Shown: positions 17,501 through 26,023 of the stretch, piece by piece | Layout: each line of letters opens with the position of its first letter | Position numbering within the stretch: position 1 is the first letter of the stretch | Assembly: GCF_026586675.1 (NCBI RefSeq) | Contig: NZ_JAODIX010000089.1 | Coordinates: 1 to 37,648, forward strand | DNA: 37,648 bases | Reading direction: 5' to 3' | Source: Halorubrum yunnanense | GTDB lineage: Archaea > Halobacteriota > Halobacteria > Halobacteriales > Haloferacaceae | Translations under genes and position numbers: made by a program | Notes under the pieces: model-generated | What the model was told of the DNA's origin: nothing | Databases searched by the model: none | The model's input: only the letters and a program-made list of their open reading frames with translations

Positions 17501-18307
17501 CCGCTCACGATTCGTCTTCCGCGAATCGAACACCAACTTACCAGTGGGGAGGACCGCGAAGCGCCCCCACTGTCAATCGATATTCCAGAACTTGAGTCGG
17601 AGCCGGAATACAGTATTCCCGCATCGTATCTGGGGTCGCTCATTCAGGACGGCGCACCAGGCGACATCGTCGTCGACCACTCAGGGAGACACGTCTCCTA
17701 CGTTCCAGCAGACGAACGGGATGAAGAGAGTTCTGAGGAGGACTCTTCTCCAGAGTATCTGCCACGGGCCGTGTTCGGTAGCACGCTCCACAAAGCCGTA
17801 GAGCTGGAAATTGAGCCGGATAACGCGGAGAGACTTCGGGAGTTATTTGAGCAATTTGCCGTCCAAGCTGACGTTTCACTCGACCGCATTGGCGAAAGCG
17901 ATCTGTCCGAACTAAAGCGTCATCTTCGTGTGGCACGCGACTATCTGGACGATCTCGACGCACCAATAGCGACTGACGAACGGCGGGTTCATGCGACGCT
18001 CGAAGACGGTGAGACGTACGGGGATATCGACCATCTCATCGTTACCGATGACGCGTACCATATTGTCGACTACAAGACGAACAAGATTACCGACGAGGCG
18101 TCCATCGACGAGAAAGCTCAGCACTACAAGTGGCAGATGCTCGCGTACGCAGTCGCGCTACACCAGAATGATTCTACGCGAGATGTGAAGGCGACATTGC
18201 TGTTCACAGAGGTTGAGGAGGCCCGAACGTTTTCATGGACCTCAGAGGAGCTTTACAGAGAAGGAGATCGTCTGAACGAATACATTTGTAACGAATTAGA
18301 GATCTAA
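14561..18307 (+). CDS. AddA-like UvrD-family helicase-nuclease
   Basis: A 1248-residue superfamily 1A helicase with a C-terminal nuclease. Helicase motifs are intact: Q-motif Gln in DAQRRAV (11), Walker A GAGSGKT (27-33), HTIHGFCA, DEVQDTD (397-403), GDEKQSIFRFRGAD (429-442), NFRS, IMTIHDAKGQEFP and LYVAMTRARDHLYLVG. The C-terminal PD-(D/E)XK domain has GSTLHKAVE, GDIDHLIV, the catalytic HIVDYKTNK (about 1166) and QMLAYAVAL. The architecture matches bacterial AddA (about 1230 residues). ATG 14561 lies within the AddB-like stop (TGATG). With the AddB-like partner it should form a DNA-end unwinding and degrading machine. It is the last gene of the plus-strand cluster. The standard archaeal end-resection enzymes are Mre11-Rad50/HerA-NurA, so this pair probably reflects transfer and a specialised role. 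Confidence 0.9.
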   Translation: MVDFEQLEDAQRRAVLAYDRNYAVTAGAGSGKTTTFAARYLQLLERTETDPHSIAAITFTESGAMELQERVRESVSDRLATVDGETYEEWREYHDTLPEAYIHTIHGFCARLLREYALEADVPVGFDVIEETAATGQQQDTVERFIDQHLEDDRLELLTDIYYRDRLEELLADLLREHHQARNWADTWADATPGDYVEYVGERYCAIDIDAARRHLGSDEIRVALEDISHVASSESAGSERIGIAQNVASGVEAYGLNTEAMDDITIHDAMATICEALTSDGTAYRGSFDAWSYSGHDDWDDENARRYEKGTTTLVERLPVESWATSDRLGVDHNAAQYYVALASLYQDLHDTYQQRKRRETALDFADLIDAAIDLLESNEAIRDSLRDSFDYVMLDEVQDTDPRQWELVQLLTWLDGDYDKCNVFVVGDEKQSIFRFRGADVAQFSRERQRLETANETQELSPLEDIHPVDGDGGLDRNFRSVPAVLEPINDLFDELFGVIPSAYQDAPTGIRSDDTSFEPSAQRLTPDRDDSAGLSTGASFVVVPEEADTRENVLPDGHTLRDLPADDTELDTRALAAEVAAVLDDDTQRYETVGFEDGEPVEEPTSLEPSDVAILLRKRTHLKEYERALAALNIPYTVASGIGFYDSTEIVALRNLFRVLSDPSDDLALYSLLRSPLFGFEDSRVVSLWTGIDRDQVGEGELWDALASTDDEQLTAAQENIQRWRALAGATDGETVVETWDALLGRIIADTGFIASLATDERGQQAVANVEKFRARLRGWSEDGLQTLPAVVDRIEREVELSTREGEAEVSEDADGVRIMTIHDAKGQEFPAVFVPGLSKDFNLKVGYGEGIAEFETIENSAGDGRTPLLGIRGPGVEDGFAQEDTILKRRLKFARKREAIAEEKRILYVAMTRARDHLYLVGTASADDGSMASLETGDADDPSNWYDFLGSLLVDDTATDALDADSEFAWHGESEVPLTIRLPRIEHQLTSGEDREAPPLSIDIPELESEPEYSIPASYLGSLIQDGAPGDIVVDHSGRHVSYVPADERDEESSEEDSSPEYLPRAVFGSTLHKAVELEIEPDNAERLRELFEQFAVQADVSLDRIGESDLSELKRHLRVARDYLDDLDAPIATDERRVHATLEDGETYGDIDHLIVTDDAYHIVDYKTNKITDEASIDEKAQHYKWQMLAYAVALHQNDSTRDVKATLLFTEVEEARTFSWTSEELYREGDRLNEYICNELEI

Positions 18308-18339
18308 TAGCGGATTAGTTATCTTAAGCCCACACAGGA

Positions 18340-18489
18340 TTAATTCGAAACACCGAACTTTTCTAAGACATCTTCTCTGACGAGTTGTTCACAGCGTTCC
18401 ATGTACTCAGAGAAGGTCTCAACGCGATAAGGTACCTCATCAGCTGGAATCTGGTGTCGCTCGTAGTAATTTTCCGTCCGGGTTGTGCT
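18340..18489 (-). pseudogene. C-terminal remnant of an unidentified minus-strand gene
   Basis: An open stretch of 49 codons ends at TAA 18340-18342. It reads plausibly haloarchaeal: TENYYERHQIPADEVPYR and FSEYMERCEQLVREDVLE, ending KFGVSN. An in-frame stop (18490-18492) sits directly upstream and there is no start codon, so this appears to be the 3' end of a gene whose body is lost. I do not recognise the family. It lies convergent to the AddA-like gene, leaving 32 nt between the two stops. Confidence 0.35.
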
Positions 18490-18566
18490 TCATTTCTCAA
18501 AACTAACTATCGGCCTTTCTAACTGTATTGATTACTATTATACATTTGTTGAGAGTGTATCATAGT

Positions 18567-19751
18567 ATGCCTGATAATTTGGACACGGCATATGTGAATC
18601 ACACCTCCTCCACATCAGTCCATCAAGACGTGCTTGCGGATCTGTATGAGAGGCGGTGGGTTGGTATCCACTACGGGGATATTCCAAGCCTCAATAAAGA
18701 GGAATGGAAATCTGACCATGGCTATACCACTGGTGGAAACGCGGTCGGTCGATTGTGCGACTATGCTGAAGAAGGAAAGATTCTCTCAGCATCATATACC
18801 GGCCATCCTGATCTTGATGGCGGCCGTCTTGTGGGTACTATTGGTGCTTCTGATGAGAATGAGGACGACGATGTGCTACTGATTGTTTGCCGTAACAAGA
18901 GAGTAGAGGGGCAAGAACGCGGTGTTGTAGATTATCTCCGTGTGAAACCTGGTGCCGACATATCAGAGGTCGAAGCTGAAGTCGGCGGCCTGACCACTGA
19001 AGCTGAGCAAGTTGTTAGAGAAGCAATTGGGAACGATGGATTTGATGAAGATGATCCAGACTATCGAATACTCAAGGGGCTGGAATTCAACGATGAGGTA
19101 GAGTGGGTGTGGAATCGGGACTTTCCCGGACTGTGGGCGGCAAATAAACGACAGACAATCGCAGGATGGAACACTGGGAAATCACACCTCTATGCTGCTT
19201 ATTATGCTGCTTGTGAATCCAAAATCGACGACATGCGAGAGGTGAAAGACAAACTCCCTGACGATGAGAATGACGATAACATAGAAGATGTTGGGTTACT
19301 ATCTGAAGGTCAATTAGAAGTCTTGTGTAGCCAATACTTACGGCGAAAACACACGGAATATTTTGAAACATTACCTGTCGGGGGATCACTTTCTGGGGTT
19401 GATATCGTCGCGAGATCAGAAGAAAACGAGATCTTGGCTCAAGTTACCTTCACTGAAGATGTCGAGGAGAAACTCCGGCGGTTGTTATCCTACGCAGACC
19501 ATAGTACAACTGATCAGAATGTCAGATTCTACTTTTTCGGGCCTAGAAAAGGAAAAGAGGGGCTTGGCGAATCGATTGCGGGGTATCCAATCGAGGACAT
19601 CTACATGCCAATTAAGGACGTGTACGATAAATTTGAATCTGATGACTCTACTATAGTGGACTCATCGACCGAACAGGTAGCCCCGACGTCGATATTGGAC
19701 CAACTCCTGAACGTTGATCTTTCCGATGACAATCCTCCAAGTTTTGATTGA
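18567..19751 (+). CDS. Uncharacterised protein with restriction-endonuclease-like C-terminal region
   Basis: A 394-residue protein from ATG 18567 (MPDNLDTAY); upstream starts add unlikely sequence. Residues about 10-230 contain YTTGGNAVGRLCDYAEEGKI and a WNRDFPGLWAANKR segment and are not recognised. Residues about 255-345 resemble an Mrr/PD-(D/E)XK-like fold: LSEGQLEVLCSQYLRRK, then GGSLSGVDIVARSEENEI and LAQVTF. The Asp is present, but the usual E/QxK is Q-V-T, so the site may be altered or inactive. Base composition is clearly more AT-rich than the preceding cluster, suggesting separate acquisition. It is followed by two hairpins at 19754-19809. It could belong to a type IV-like restriction or defence function, but this is weak. 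Confidence 0.55.
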   Translation: MPDNLDTAYVNHTSSTSVHQDVLADLYERRWVGIHYGDIPSLNKEEWKSDHGYTTGGNAVGRLCDYAEEGKILSASYTGHPDLDGGRLVGTIGASDENEDDDVLLIVCRNKRVEGQERGVVDYLRVKPGADISEVEAEVGGLTTEAEQVVREAIGNDGFDEDDPDYRILKGLEFNDEVEWVWNRDFPGLWAANKRQTIAGWNTGKSHLYAAYYAACESKIDDMREVKDKLPDDENDDNIEDVGLLSEGQLEVLCSQYLRRKHTEYFETLPVGGSLSGVDIVARSEENEILAQVTFTEDVEEKLRRLLSYADHSTTDQNVRFYFFGPRKGKEGLGESIAGYPIEDIYMPIKDVYDKFESDDSTIVDSSTEQVAPTSILDQLLNVDLSDDNPPSFD

Positions 19752-19753
19752 CC

Positions 19754-19809
19754 GGGATATCTTCCATAATATCCCATAGTTATCAAACGAATATCGAATA
19801 TATTCGTTT
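19754..19809. terminator. Two hairpins between convergent genes
   Basis: GGGATAT (19754-19760) pairs with ATATCCC (19769-19775) around an 8-nt loop. Then AAACGAATAT (19785-19794) pairs perfectly with ATATTCGTTT (19800-19809) around a 5-nt loop. They begin 2 nt after the stop of the plus-strand gene and end 18 nt before the stop of the minus-strand ORF. Position and symmetry suggest a bidirectional transcription end or RNA-stabilising structure. Confidence 0.55.
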
Positions 19810-19827
19810 AATTGAGGACAGACATCT

Positions 19828-20330
19828 TCACGCGTCGTTACGCATGTAATCCGTCCGCTCTTCTACTTCTTTTTCGAAGTTTAGAATCCACTCTTCAAAA
19901 GAGGTTTCCCGTGGCTCACTGCTTATGAACCGCTCGAAAAATCCCTTACGCTCGCTATCTGCCACCATAGTGGGGGAATGTACGTTTAGATTAGGTCCCT
20001 CCGGGTTTTCACCTCGCTTCAGGGCTGCGAATGCTTGGTCAACGATAACCGGATCATGATTGAGCCTGATCTGGGTGAGATTGTTGGTCCATGTACCTGG
20101 ATTGACCTCTCCAATTTGGTCAACACAACACGCAAGCTGGATAGTCGTTATACAACATAATGTGGCGAAGCCATGTAATTCAGATTCGGCTGCGTATTTT
20201 GTAATCTTCTTCCAACCGTCGTCAATTGAGCCCTCAGCGAACGGATACTTCCCTTGGTCAACGCGATATCGTAGAATGGCCTGTGTGAACCGCGTATAGT
20301 CTTGCCATAGGTGGCGCAATGGTTCTGCAT
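19828..20330 (-). pseudogene. Unidentified protein gene truncated at its 5' end by the IS5-type element
   Basis: The minus-strand frame remains open into the IS end, where an accidental ATG (20349) adds MAIQHS. Native codons begin at 20330. The remaining 167 or so residues include LRHLWQDYTRFTQAIL, HGFATLCCITTIQLACC and GTWTNNLTQIRLNHDP, ending RTDYMRNDA. I do not recognise the family. Composition is AT-rich like the preceding gene. It is not the missing end of selO, so the two sides of the element do not belong to one interrupted gene. Confidence 0.55.
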
Positions 20331-20360
20331 GGCTGTGTTGAATCGCCATACGGCAGAGAG
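20331..20360. repeat. Left terminal inverted repeat of the IS5-type element
   Basis: It starts GGCTGTGTTGAATCGC and pairs with 21241-21270 at 25 of 30 bases. It supplies a false start codon to the minus-strand ORF on its left. Confidence 0.85.
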
Positions 20361-20407
20361 GTAGGCCGCTAAATCAAAGGAGTTGAAGCGGGAAGATTCG
20401 GTTGCCT

Positions 20408-21238
20408 ATGACACAAATCTCCCGCTTCATCGGGGAAGTTGTGCCGGTTGCTCAAAGAGTTACTGGCGATGGAGGCGAATCCGCCGCCCCGGACGGTGGC
20501 GGCGGATTCGCCGACTATGCACTCGTTTCCCTTCACTGTCTGCGGATTTACCTCGATTCATCGTACCGCATGACGATCGACTTGCTCAAAGAAATGCCAC
20601 AAATAACCGGGGAGATCGGCCTCAACGCGGCCGATCTCCCCGCGCCGTCCACGTTGTGTAAGGCATTCGACCGGATCAGCATGAGCGTCTGCCGAGTGCT
20701 GCTGCGCCAGTCGGCGCAGCTGCACGATCTCTCTGAACACGCCGCGATCGACGCCACGTTCTACGACCGCTCACCAGCGAGCCGTCACTACTGCCAGCGA
20801 ATCAGCTACCGCGTTCAAAAGCTCAAAGTCACAAAACTCGTCGATACAGCGTCTCAAGCCGTCCTTGACGTTCACTGCTCAACGAATCGAGAAGGAAGCG
20901 ACGCAGACCTTGCTGAGCAGATCGCCCGCCGGAACGCGGGCGATCTGCGGTCTCTTGCCGCCGATAAAGGCTATGACAAGCAATCGCTTCGTGAAGGATT
21001 ACGCGACCTCGGGATCAGACCGCTGATCAAGCATCGTATCTTCGCTCCGTACGACCACGCACACAACGCCAGAATCGACGATAACAGCTACAATCAGCGC
21101 TCTATGACCGAAACCGTGAACTCGGCTGTGAAGCGCTCGCTCGGCTTCGCCGTGCGAGCGCGGTCATGGTTCCGTGAGTTCCGCGAAATCGCGCTGATGT
21201 GTGTCGTCTATAACATCAAACGCTTCGTCAAACAGTGA
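20408..21238 (+). CDS. IS5-family DDE transposase
   Basis: A 276-residue transposase from ATG 20408 (MTQISRFIGEVV). The DDE triad is visible: AIDATFYDRSPAS (first Asp), SLAADKGYDKQSL (second Asp) and MTETVNSAVKRSLG (Glu). The C-terminal end, MCVVYNIKRFVKQ, is typical of haloarchaeal IS5-group enzymes. It fills most of the element between the terminal repeats and appears full length and uninterrupted, so the element may still be mobile. It catalyses cut-and-paste transposition of its own ends. Confidence 0.92.
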   Translation: MTQISRFIGEVVPVAQRVTGDGGESAAPDGGGGFADYALVSLHCLRIYLDSSYRMTIDLLKEMPQITGEIGLNAADLPAPSTLCKAFDRISMSVCRVLLRQSAQLHDLSEHAAIDATFYDRSPASRHYCQRISYRVQKLKVTKLVDTASQAVLDVHCSTNREGSDADLAEQIARRNAGDLRSLAADKGYDKQSLREGLRDLGIRPLIKHRIFAPYDHAHNARIDDNSYNQRSMTETVNSAVKRSLGFAVRARSWFREFREIALMCVVYNIKRFVKQ

Positions 21239-21240
21239 AT

Positions 21241-21270
21241 CTCTACGCCTTACAGCGATTCAACACAGCC
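21241..21270. repeat. Right terminal inverted repeat of the IS5-type element
   Basis: The reverse complement starts GGCTGTGTTGAATCGC. It contributes the stop codon that ends the truncated selO frame (21260). Confidence 0.85.
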
Positions 21271-22450
21271 CTTCATTCAGGCCGACCGCAGCCAACTTAT
21301 CCCTCAGCTGCTCGAATTCCGCAGTTGCAAACACCGGGTCATCAAACGTCTTGGGTGCCTCTAATTCGAGGAATGTATTAGTGTAGTCTGCGTTCGTTTT
21401 GCGAAGCCACTCCAGGAATTCATCGACGAACTCTTCCTCGCCATCTGAGCCGATCCCCAGCTTCTTCTGCATCATTGCGTAGTACTGCGCATCAAATCGA
21501 TCCTCAAATTCGTCTAGCTTGGCTTCGAGTTCACCATACGTGAGCGCTGACTGTGTACACAGCGGTTGGAGTGCCTCCGCGAACCGCTCGAGATTCCACC
21601 GCAGGACGGGTCGCTGGTTTCCGAATGCGTATCGCCCATGCTTATCGATTGAGCTGAAGACCGTCTCCTCGTCATAGTAATTCATGAAGGCACAGGGTCC
21701 GTAATCAAACGTTTCTCCATCGATACTCATGTTGTCCGTATTCATGACGCCATGGACGAATCCGACACGCAACCAGTCAACAACCATTTCGATCGCTGAC
21801 TGCATGACTACATCGAAGAACTCCACATATGTACGATCTTTCTCGTGTAGCTGCGGGTAGTGCCTGTCAATTACGTAGTCGGTGAACCGCTGTAGTTCGT
21901 CGGATGCTCGAGCTGCGACGTACTGGAAGGTTCCGTACCGAATGTGGCTGTTCATTACTCGGACTAGGACGGCTCCGGGCTCTGTCCGGCGTCGGTTGAC
22001 CGCGTCGTCAGTCTCGACGACCGCAAGACTTCTCGATGTTTTGATATTTAGATTTCGCATCGCATACGAGTACAGATACTCTCTGAGCATCGAGCTGACA
22101 GTTGCGTTTCCATCGCCTCTTCCGGAGTAGGGCGTTCGACCAGACCCTTTCAGTTGAATATCGTATCTACTCCCATCGTGCACGTGCTCGCCGAGTATCA
22201 TCGCCCTCCCGTCGCCCAAGACCGTAAAACTCCCATACTGGTGACCCGCATATGCTTGGGCGATCGGTTCTTCCAAGCGATCTTGACCTGCTAGCATCTC
22301 TGCATCAAGCTTCGCTGTATCCAACCCAAGGTCAGCGCATAGCTCGTCGTTACGAACCACAATTTCGGGATGAGCGATACTCTTCGGTGTCACTCTCGAA
22401 TACAGCTCCGAGTCTAACTCTTTGTAAGTCGTGTCAAATGAAAAGGTCAT
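21260..22450 (-). pseudogene. selO: selO (protein AMPylase), C-terminus removed by IS
   Basis: SelO (YdiU/UPF0061) is a pseudokinase-fold enzyme that transfers AMP to protein Ser/Thr/Tyr, linked to redox stress. The N-terminal 390 residues are intact: AYAGHQYGSFTVLGDGRAM near the nucleotide site and the hallmark HGVMNTDNMSIDG, then FDYGPCAFMNYYDE (catalytic Asn and Asp-Tyr-Gly). The protein runs into the IS at 21270 and stops after 396 residues, compared with about 480-550 in the family, so the C-terminal helical part is missing. The start is ATG 22450 (MTFSFDTTYKELDSELY). It is the last gene of the minus-strand redox group. The catalytic core is present, but loss of the C-terminus probably inactivates it. 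Confidence 0.88.
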
Positions 22451-22554
22451 TTAGGTCATATAGTGTTCTTTCGCTTGCTTTGATAATTTGTACGGCTCAT
22501 CCCGCCCATGGGCGTGACAATACGAGTGAATAGGGCCCAATAGAGAGAGAATAT

Positions 22555-22704
22555 TCATATATCGTCCGTTCGCTGTCGTATTTCCTTTCCAATACCAGCA
22601 TTGGGCGAGCAGGACGGGCATGCAAGAACGACGCCGTCCTTGTCGCCGAACACATGTGCAAACTGAGCAGAAATATGCTCGCCACAGGTAGCACAATCAG
22701 GCAT
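22555..22704 (-). CDS. Small CxxC zinc-finger protein (DUF7563-like)
   Basis: A 49-residue protein starting at ATG 22704. It reads MPDCATCGEHISAQFAHVF then DGVVLACPSC and ends RQRTDDI. Two CxxC pairs (C4, C7 and a second pair near residues 29-32) form a single zinc knuckle, as in the abundant haloarchaeal mini zinc-finger proteins. The gene begins 5 nt after the korB stop codon, so it is cotranscribed with korB. Function is unknown; such proteins are thought to be regulators or adaptors. Confidence 0.7.
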   Translation of the reverse strand: MPDCATCGEHISAQFAHVFGDKDGVVLACPSCSPNAGIGKEIRQRTDDI

Positions 22705-22709
22705 GTGTA

Positions 22710-23573
22710 TCAGTAGAACTCCCGAACGAGATTCGTTGCATTGTCCGGAGCTCCGTCGGGTATGACCGCCATATTGTCTGAGAGCCCTTCACGCTCTTCG
22801 TAGGCAACCGAGTGCTCGTCCTGATAGAGTACACCCTGGTACTCTTTATTTCCATCCATAATCATGTCTGTAGCGTCATCGTAAGCCGTCGGATCGTGGT
22901 CTGTCTCGGCGAGATCGACAATCGTGTCTCGGAAGTAGTCGTAGGTATCGACGTCGTTAAACGTCACACAAGGGCTGTAGACGTTGACGAAGCCGAACCC
23001 GTCGTGTTCGACGGCTTTCTGAACGATCTCGGTGTGGCGCTGGCTGTCCGAACTGAACGACCGGGCAATGAACGTCCCGCCGGCAGCCAGCGCGAGCGCA
23101 AGTGGGTTGACCGGCGGCTGTTTCGGCCCTTCGGGCGTCGTCGAGGTTTCGAAGTCCTCACGCGATGTTGGCGAGGCTTGCCCCTTCGTGAGGCCGTAGA
23201 TGCGGTTGTCCATGACGACATATGTCATATCGACGTTGCGGCGGACCGCGTGGATGAAATGGCCAGCGCCAATCGAGTAGCCATCTCCGTCGCCGCCGGC
23301 GACCATCACTTCGAGGTTCGGATTCGCTAGCTTCGCCCCGATTCCCACGGGAAGGGCGCGACCGTGAACGCCGTGGAGTGCGTAGCTGTGCATATAGGTC
23401 CCGATCTTCCCGGAACAGCCGATCCCTGCGACGACGAACGTGTTGTCCGGGTCGTTCCCGGTGTTCGCGAGGGCTTTCATCATCCCGTTCATGGTGCCGA
23501 AATCCCCGCAACCGGGACACCACGTTGGCTGCTTGTCGGATTTGAAGTCAGTGAATCTGATGTCGGTACTCAT
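22710..23573 (-). CDS. korB: 2-oxoacid:ferredoxin oxidoreductase, beta subunit (orphan)
   Basis: A 287-residue beta subunit that binds thiamine diphosphate and the [4Fe-4S] cluster and oxidises 2-oxoacids to acyl-CoA with reduction of ferredoxin. Motifs: TWCPGCGDFG (cluster Cys and TPP site), GIGCSGKIGTYM, the TPP/Mg motif GGDGDGYSIGAGH and VVMDNRIYGLTKGQ. The third region cysteine is in NVYSPCVTFN. The start is placed at ATG 23573 (MSTDIRFTDF). The alpha subunit gene, which normally precedes and overlaps it, is absent: upstream is a 90-bp gap and then a zinc-ribbon gene. It may pair with an alpha subunit encoded elsewhere. The nearby zinc ferredoxin is a plausible electron acceptor. porB is an alternative name; substrate specificity cannot be read from the sequence. 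Confidence 0.9.
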   Translation of the reverse strand: MSTDIRFTDFKSDKQPTWCPGCGDFGTMNGMMKALANTGNDPDNTFVVAGIGCSGKIGTYMHSYALHGVHGRALPVGIGAKLANPNLEVMVAGGDGDGYSIGAGHFIHAVRRNVDMTYVVMDNRIYGLTKGQASPTSREDFETSTTPEGPKQPPVNPLALALAAGGTFIARSFSSDSQRHTEIVQKAVEHDGFGFVNVYSPCVTFNDVDTYDYFRDTIVDLAETDHDPTAYDDATDMIMDGNKEYQGVLYQDEHSVAYEEREGLSDNMAVIPDGAPDNATNLVREFY

Positions 23574-23663
23574 CACCTTACCGTCCCCCTTCGACCGTAT
23601 GTAAGAGGACATCCTTCGAGCCGATGCTCGCGGGTGTCGGTCGTTGCGTAATCTGGCTTGGTA

Positions 23664-24053
23664 TCATGCTTTCGAGTTCGTGACTGTCGCGATATCGACG
23701 TCTGTTATTCCCTGTGCTTCGATTTTGGCCTTCACTGCCGGTGGGAGCGTTTCCAGTGTCTCGTCAACTTGTGGGTTAATCGGTACGCCGTCAACTTTGA
23801 TCGCAACCAACTTGCCACGGCGACCGTGTGCAGCGACTTCGAATTCGAACGGTCGGTCACGTTCATCCACACTGTGGACCCAGACTTTCGCGAGCCCGTT
23901 TGCACTCTCCCAGTGAACGCTGTTGACGACGGTGAGACTGCCAGCCGGCGGAACGCAAGAGGAGCCGCATGCTGGGCACTGTGCGGAATGTGGACTCTTA
24001 CCGATATAGGTATACTCTGCTCCGCACCGGTAGCACTGGAGTGGGAGGGTCAT
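23664..24053 (-). CDS. Zinc-ribbon protein of unknown function
   Basis: A 129-residue protein starting at ATG 24053. Four cysteines form an N-terminal zinc ribbon or rubredoxin-like knuckle: CYRC (7, 10) and CPAC (26, 29), with a fifth near residue 33. The remainder is a small beta-rich domain (VWVHSVDERDRPFEFEV, KLVAIKVDGVPINP) and a C-terminal helix. I do not recognise the family. It lies 21 nt downstream of the zinc ferredoxin gene on the same strand, so it is probably cotranscribed and may work in electron transfer or cluster handling. Confidence 0.65.
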   Translation of the reverse strand: MTLPLQCYRCGAEYTYIGKSPHSAQCPACGSSCVPPAGSLTVVNSVHWESANGLAKVWVHSVDERDRPFEFEVAAHGRRGKLVAIKVDGVPINPQVDETLETLPPAVKAKIEAQGITDVDIATVTNSKA

Positions 24054-24074
24054 AAGTGGTTCCTCAATCACCCC

Positions 24075-25875
<1,801 letters not shown>

Positions 25876-25898
25876 CAAAGTATTCTTCAGAGACTACA

Positions 25899-25906
25899 AA
25901 TATAAG
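25899..25906 (-). promoter_or_regulatory. TATA box for sufB
   Basis: On the minus strand the sequence reads CTTATATT, 24-31 nt before the sufB ATG, the spacing expected for a leaderless haloarchaeal transcript. Confidence 0.55.
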
Positions 25907-26023
25907 TGTGGTGCGCTGGAACACACTTTAGTAACTTATAATGGTTTCTTTAACAAAAATAGATAACTTTGCGTAGTTTAATTTGGTTTCTATAGTTGGT
26001 AGAATTTAATATGTGAAAATAAT

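Larger units (their letters stand above)
20331..21270 (+). mobile_element. Complete IS5-type insertion sequence, about 940 bp
   Basis: A single transposase gene is framed by 30-bp terminal inverted repeats, 20331-20360 and 21241-21270, identical at 25 of 30 positions and beginning GGCTGTGTTGAATCGC. Length and layout fit haloarchaeal IS5-family elements. The flanks (CTGCAT on the left, CTTCAT on the right) give at best an imperfect 6-bp duplication. The element truncates different genes on its two sides, so it probably mediated an adjacent deletion or recombined with another copy. Confidence 0.88.

Noticed and set aside
20325-21276. Clean target-site duplication for the IS5-type element
   Set aside because: The flanks CTGCAT and CTTCAT differ, and the genes on the two sides are unrelated, so a simple insertion event is not supported.
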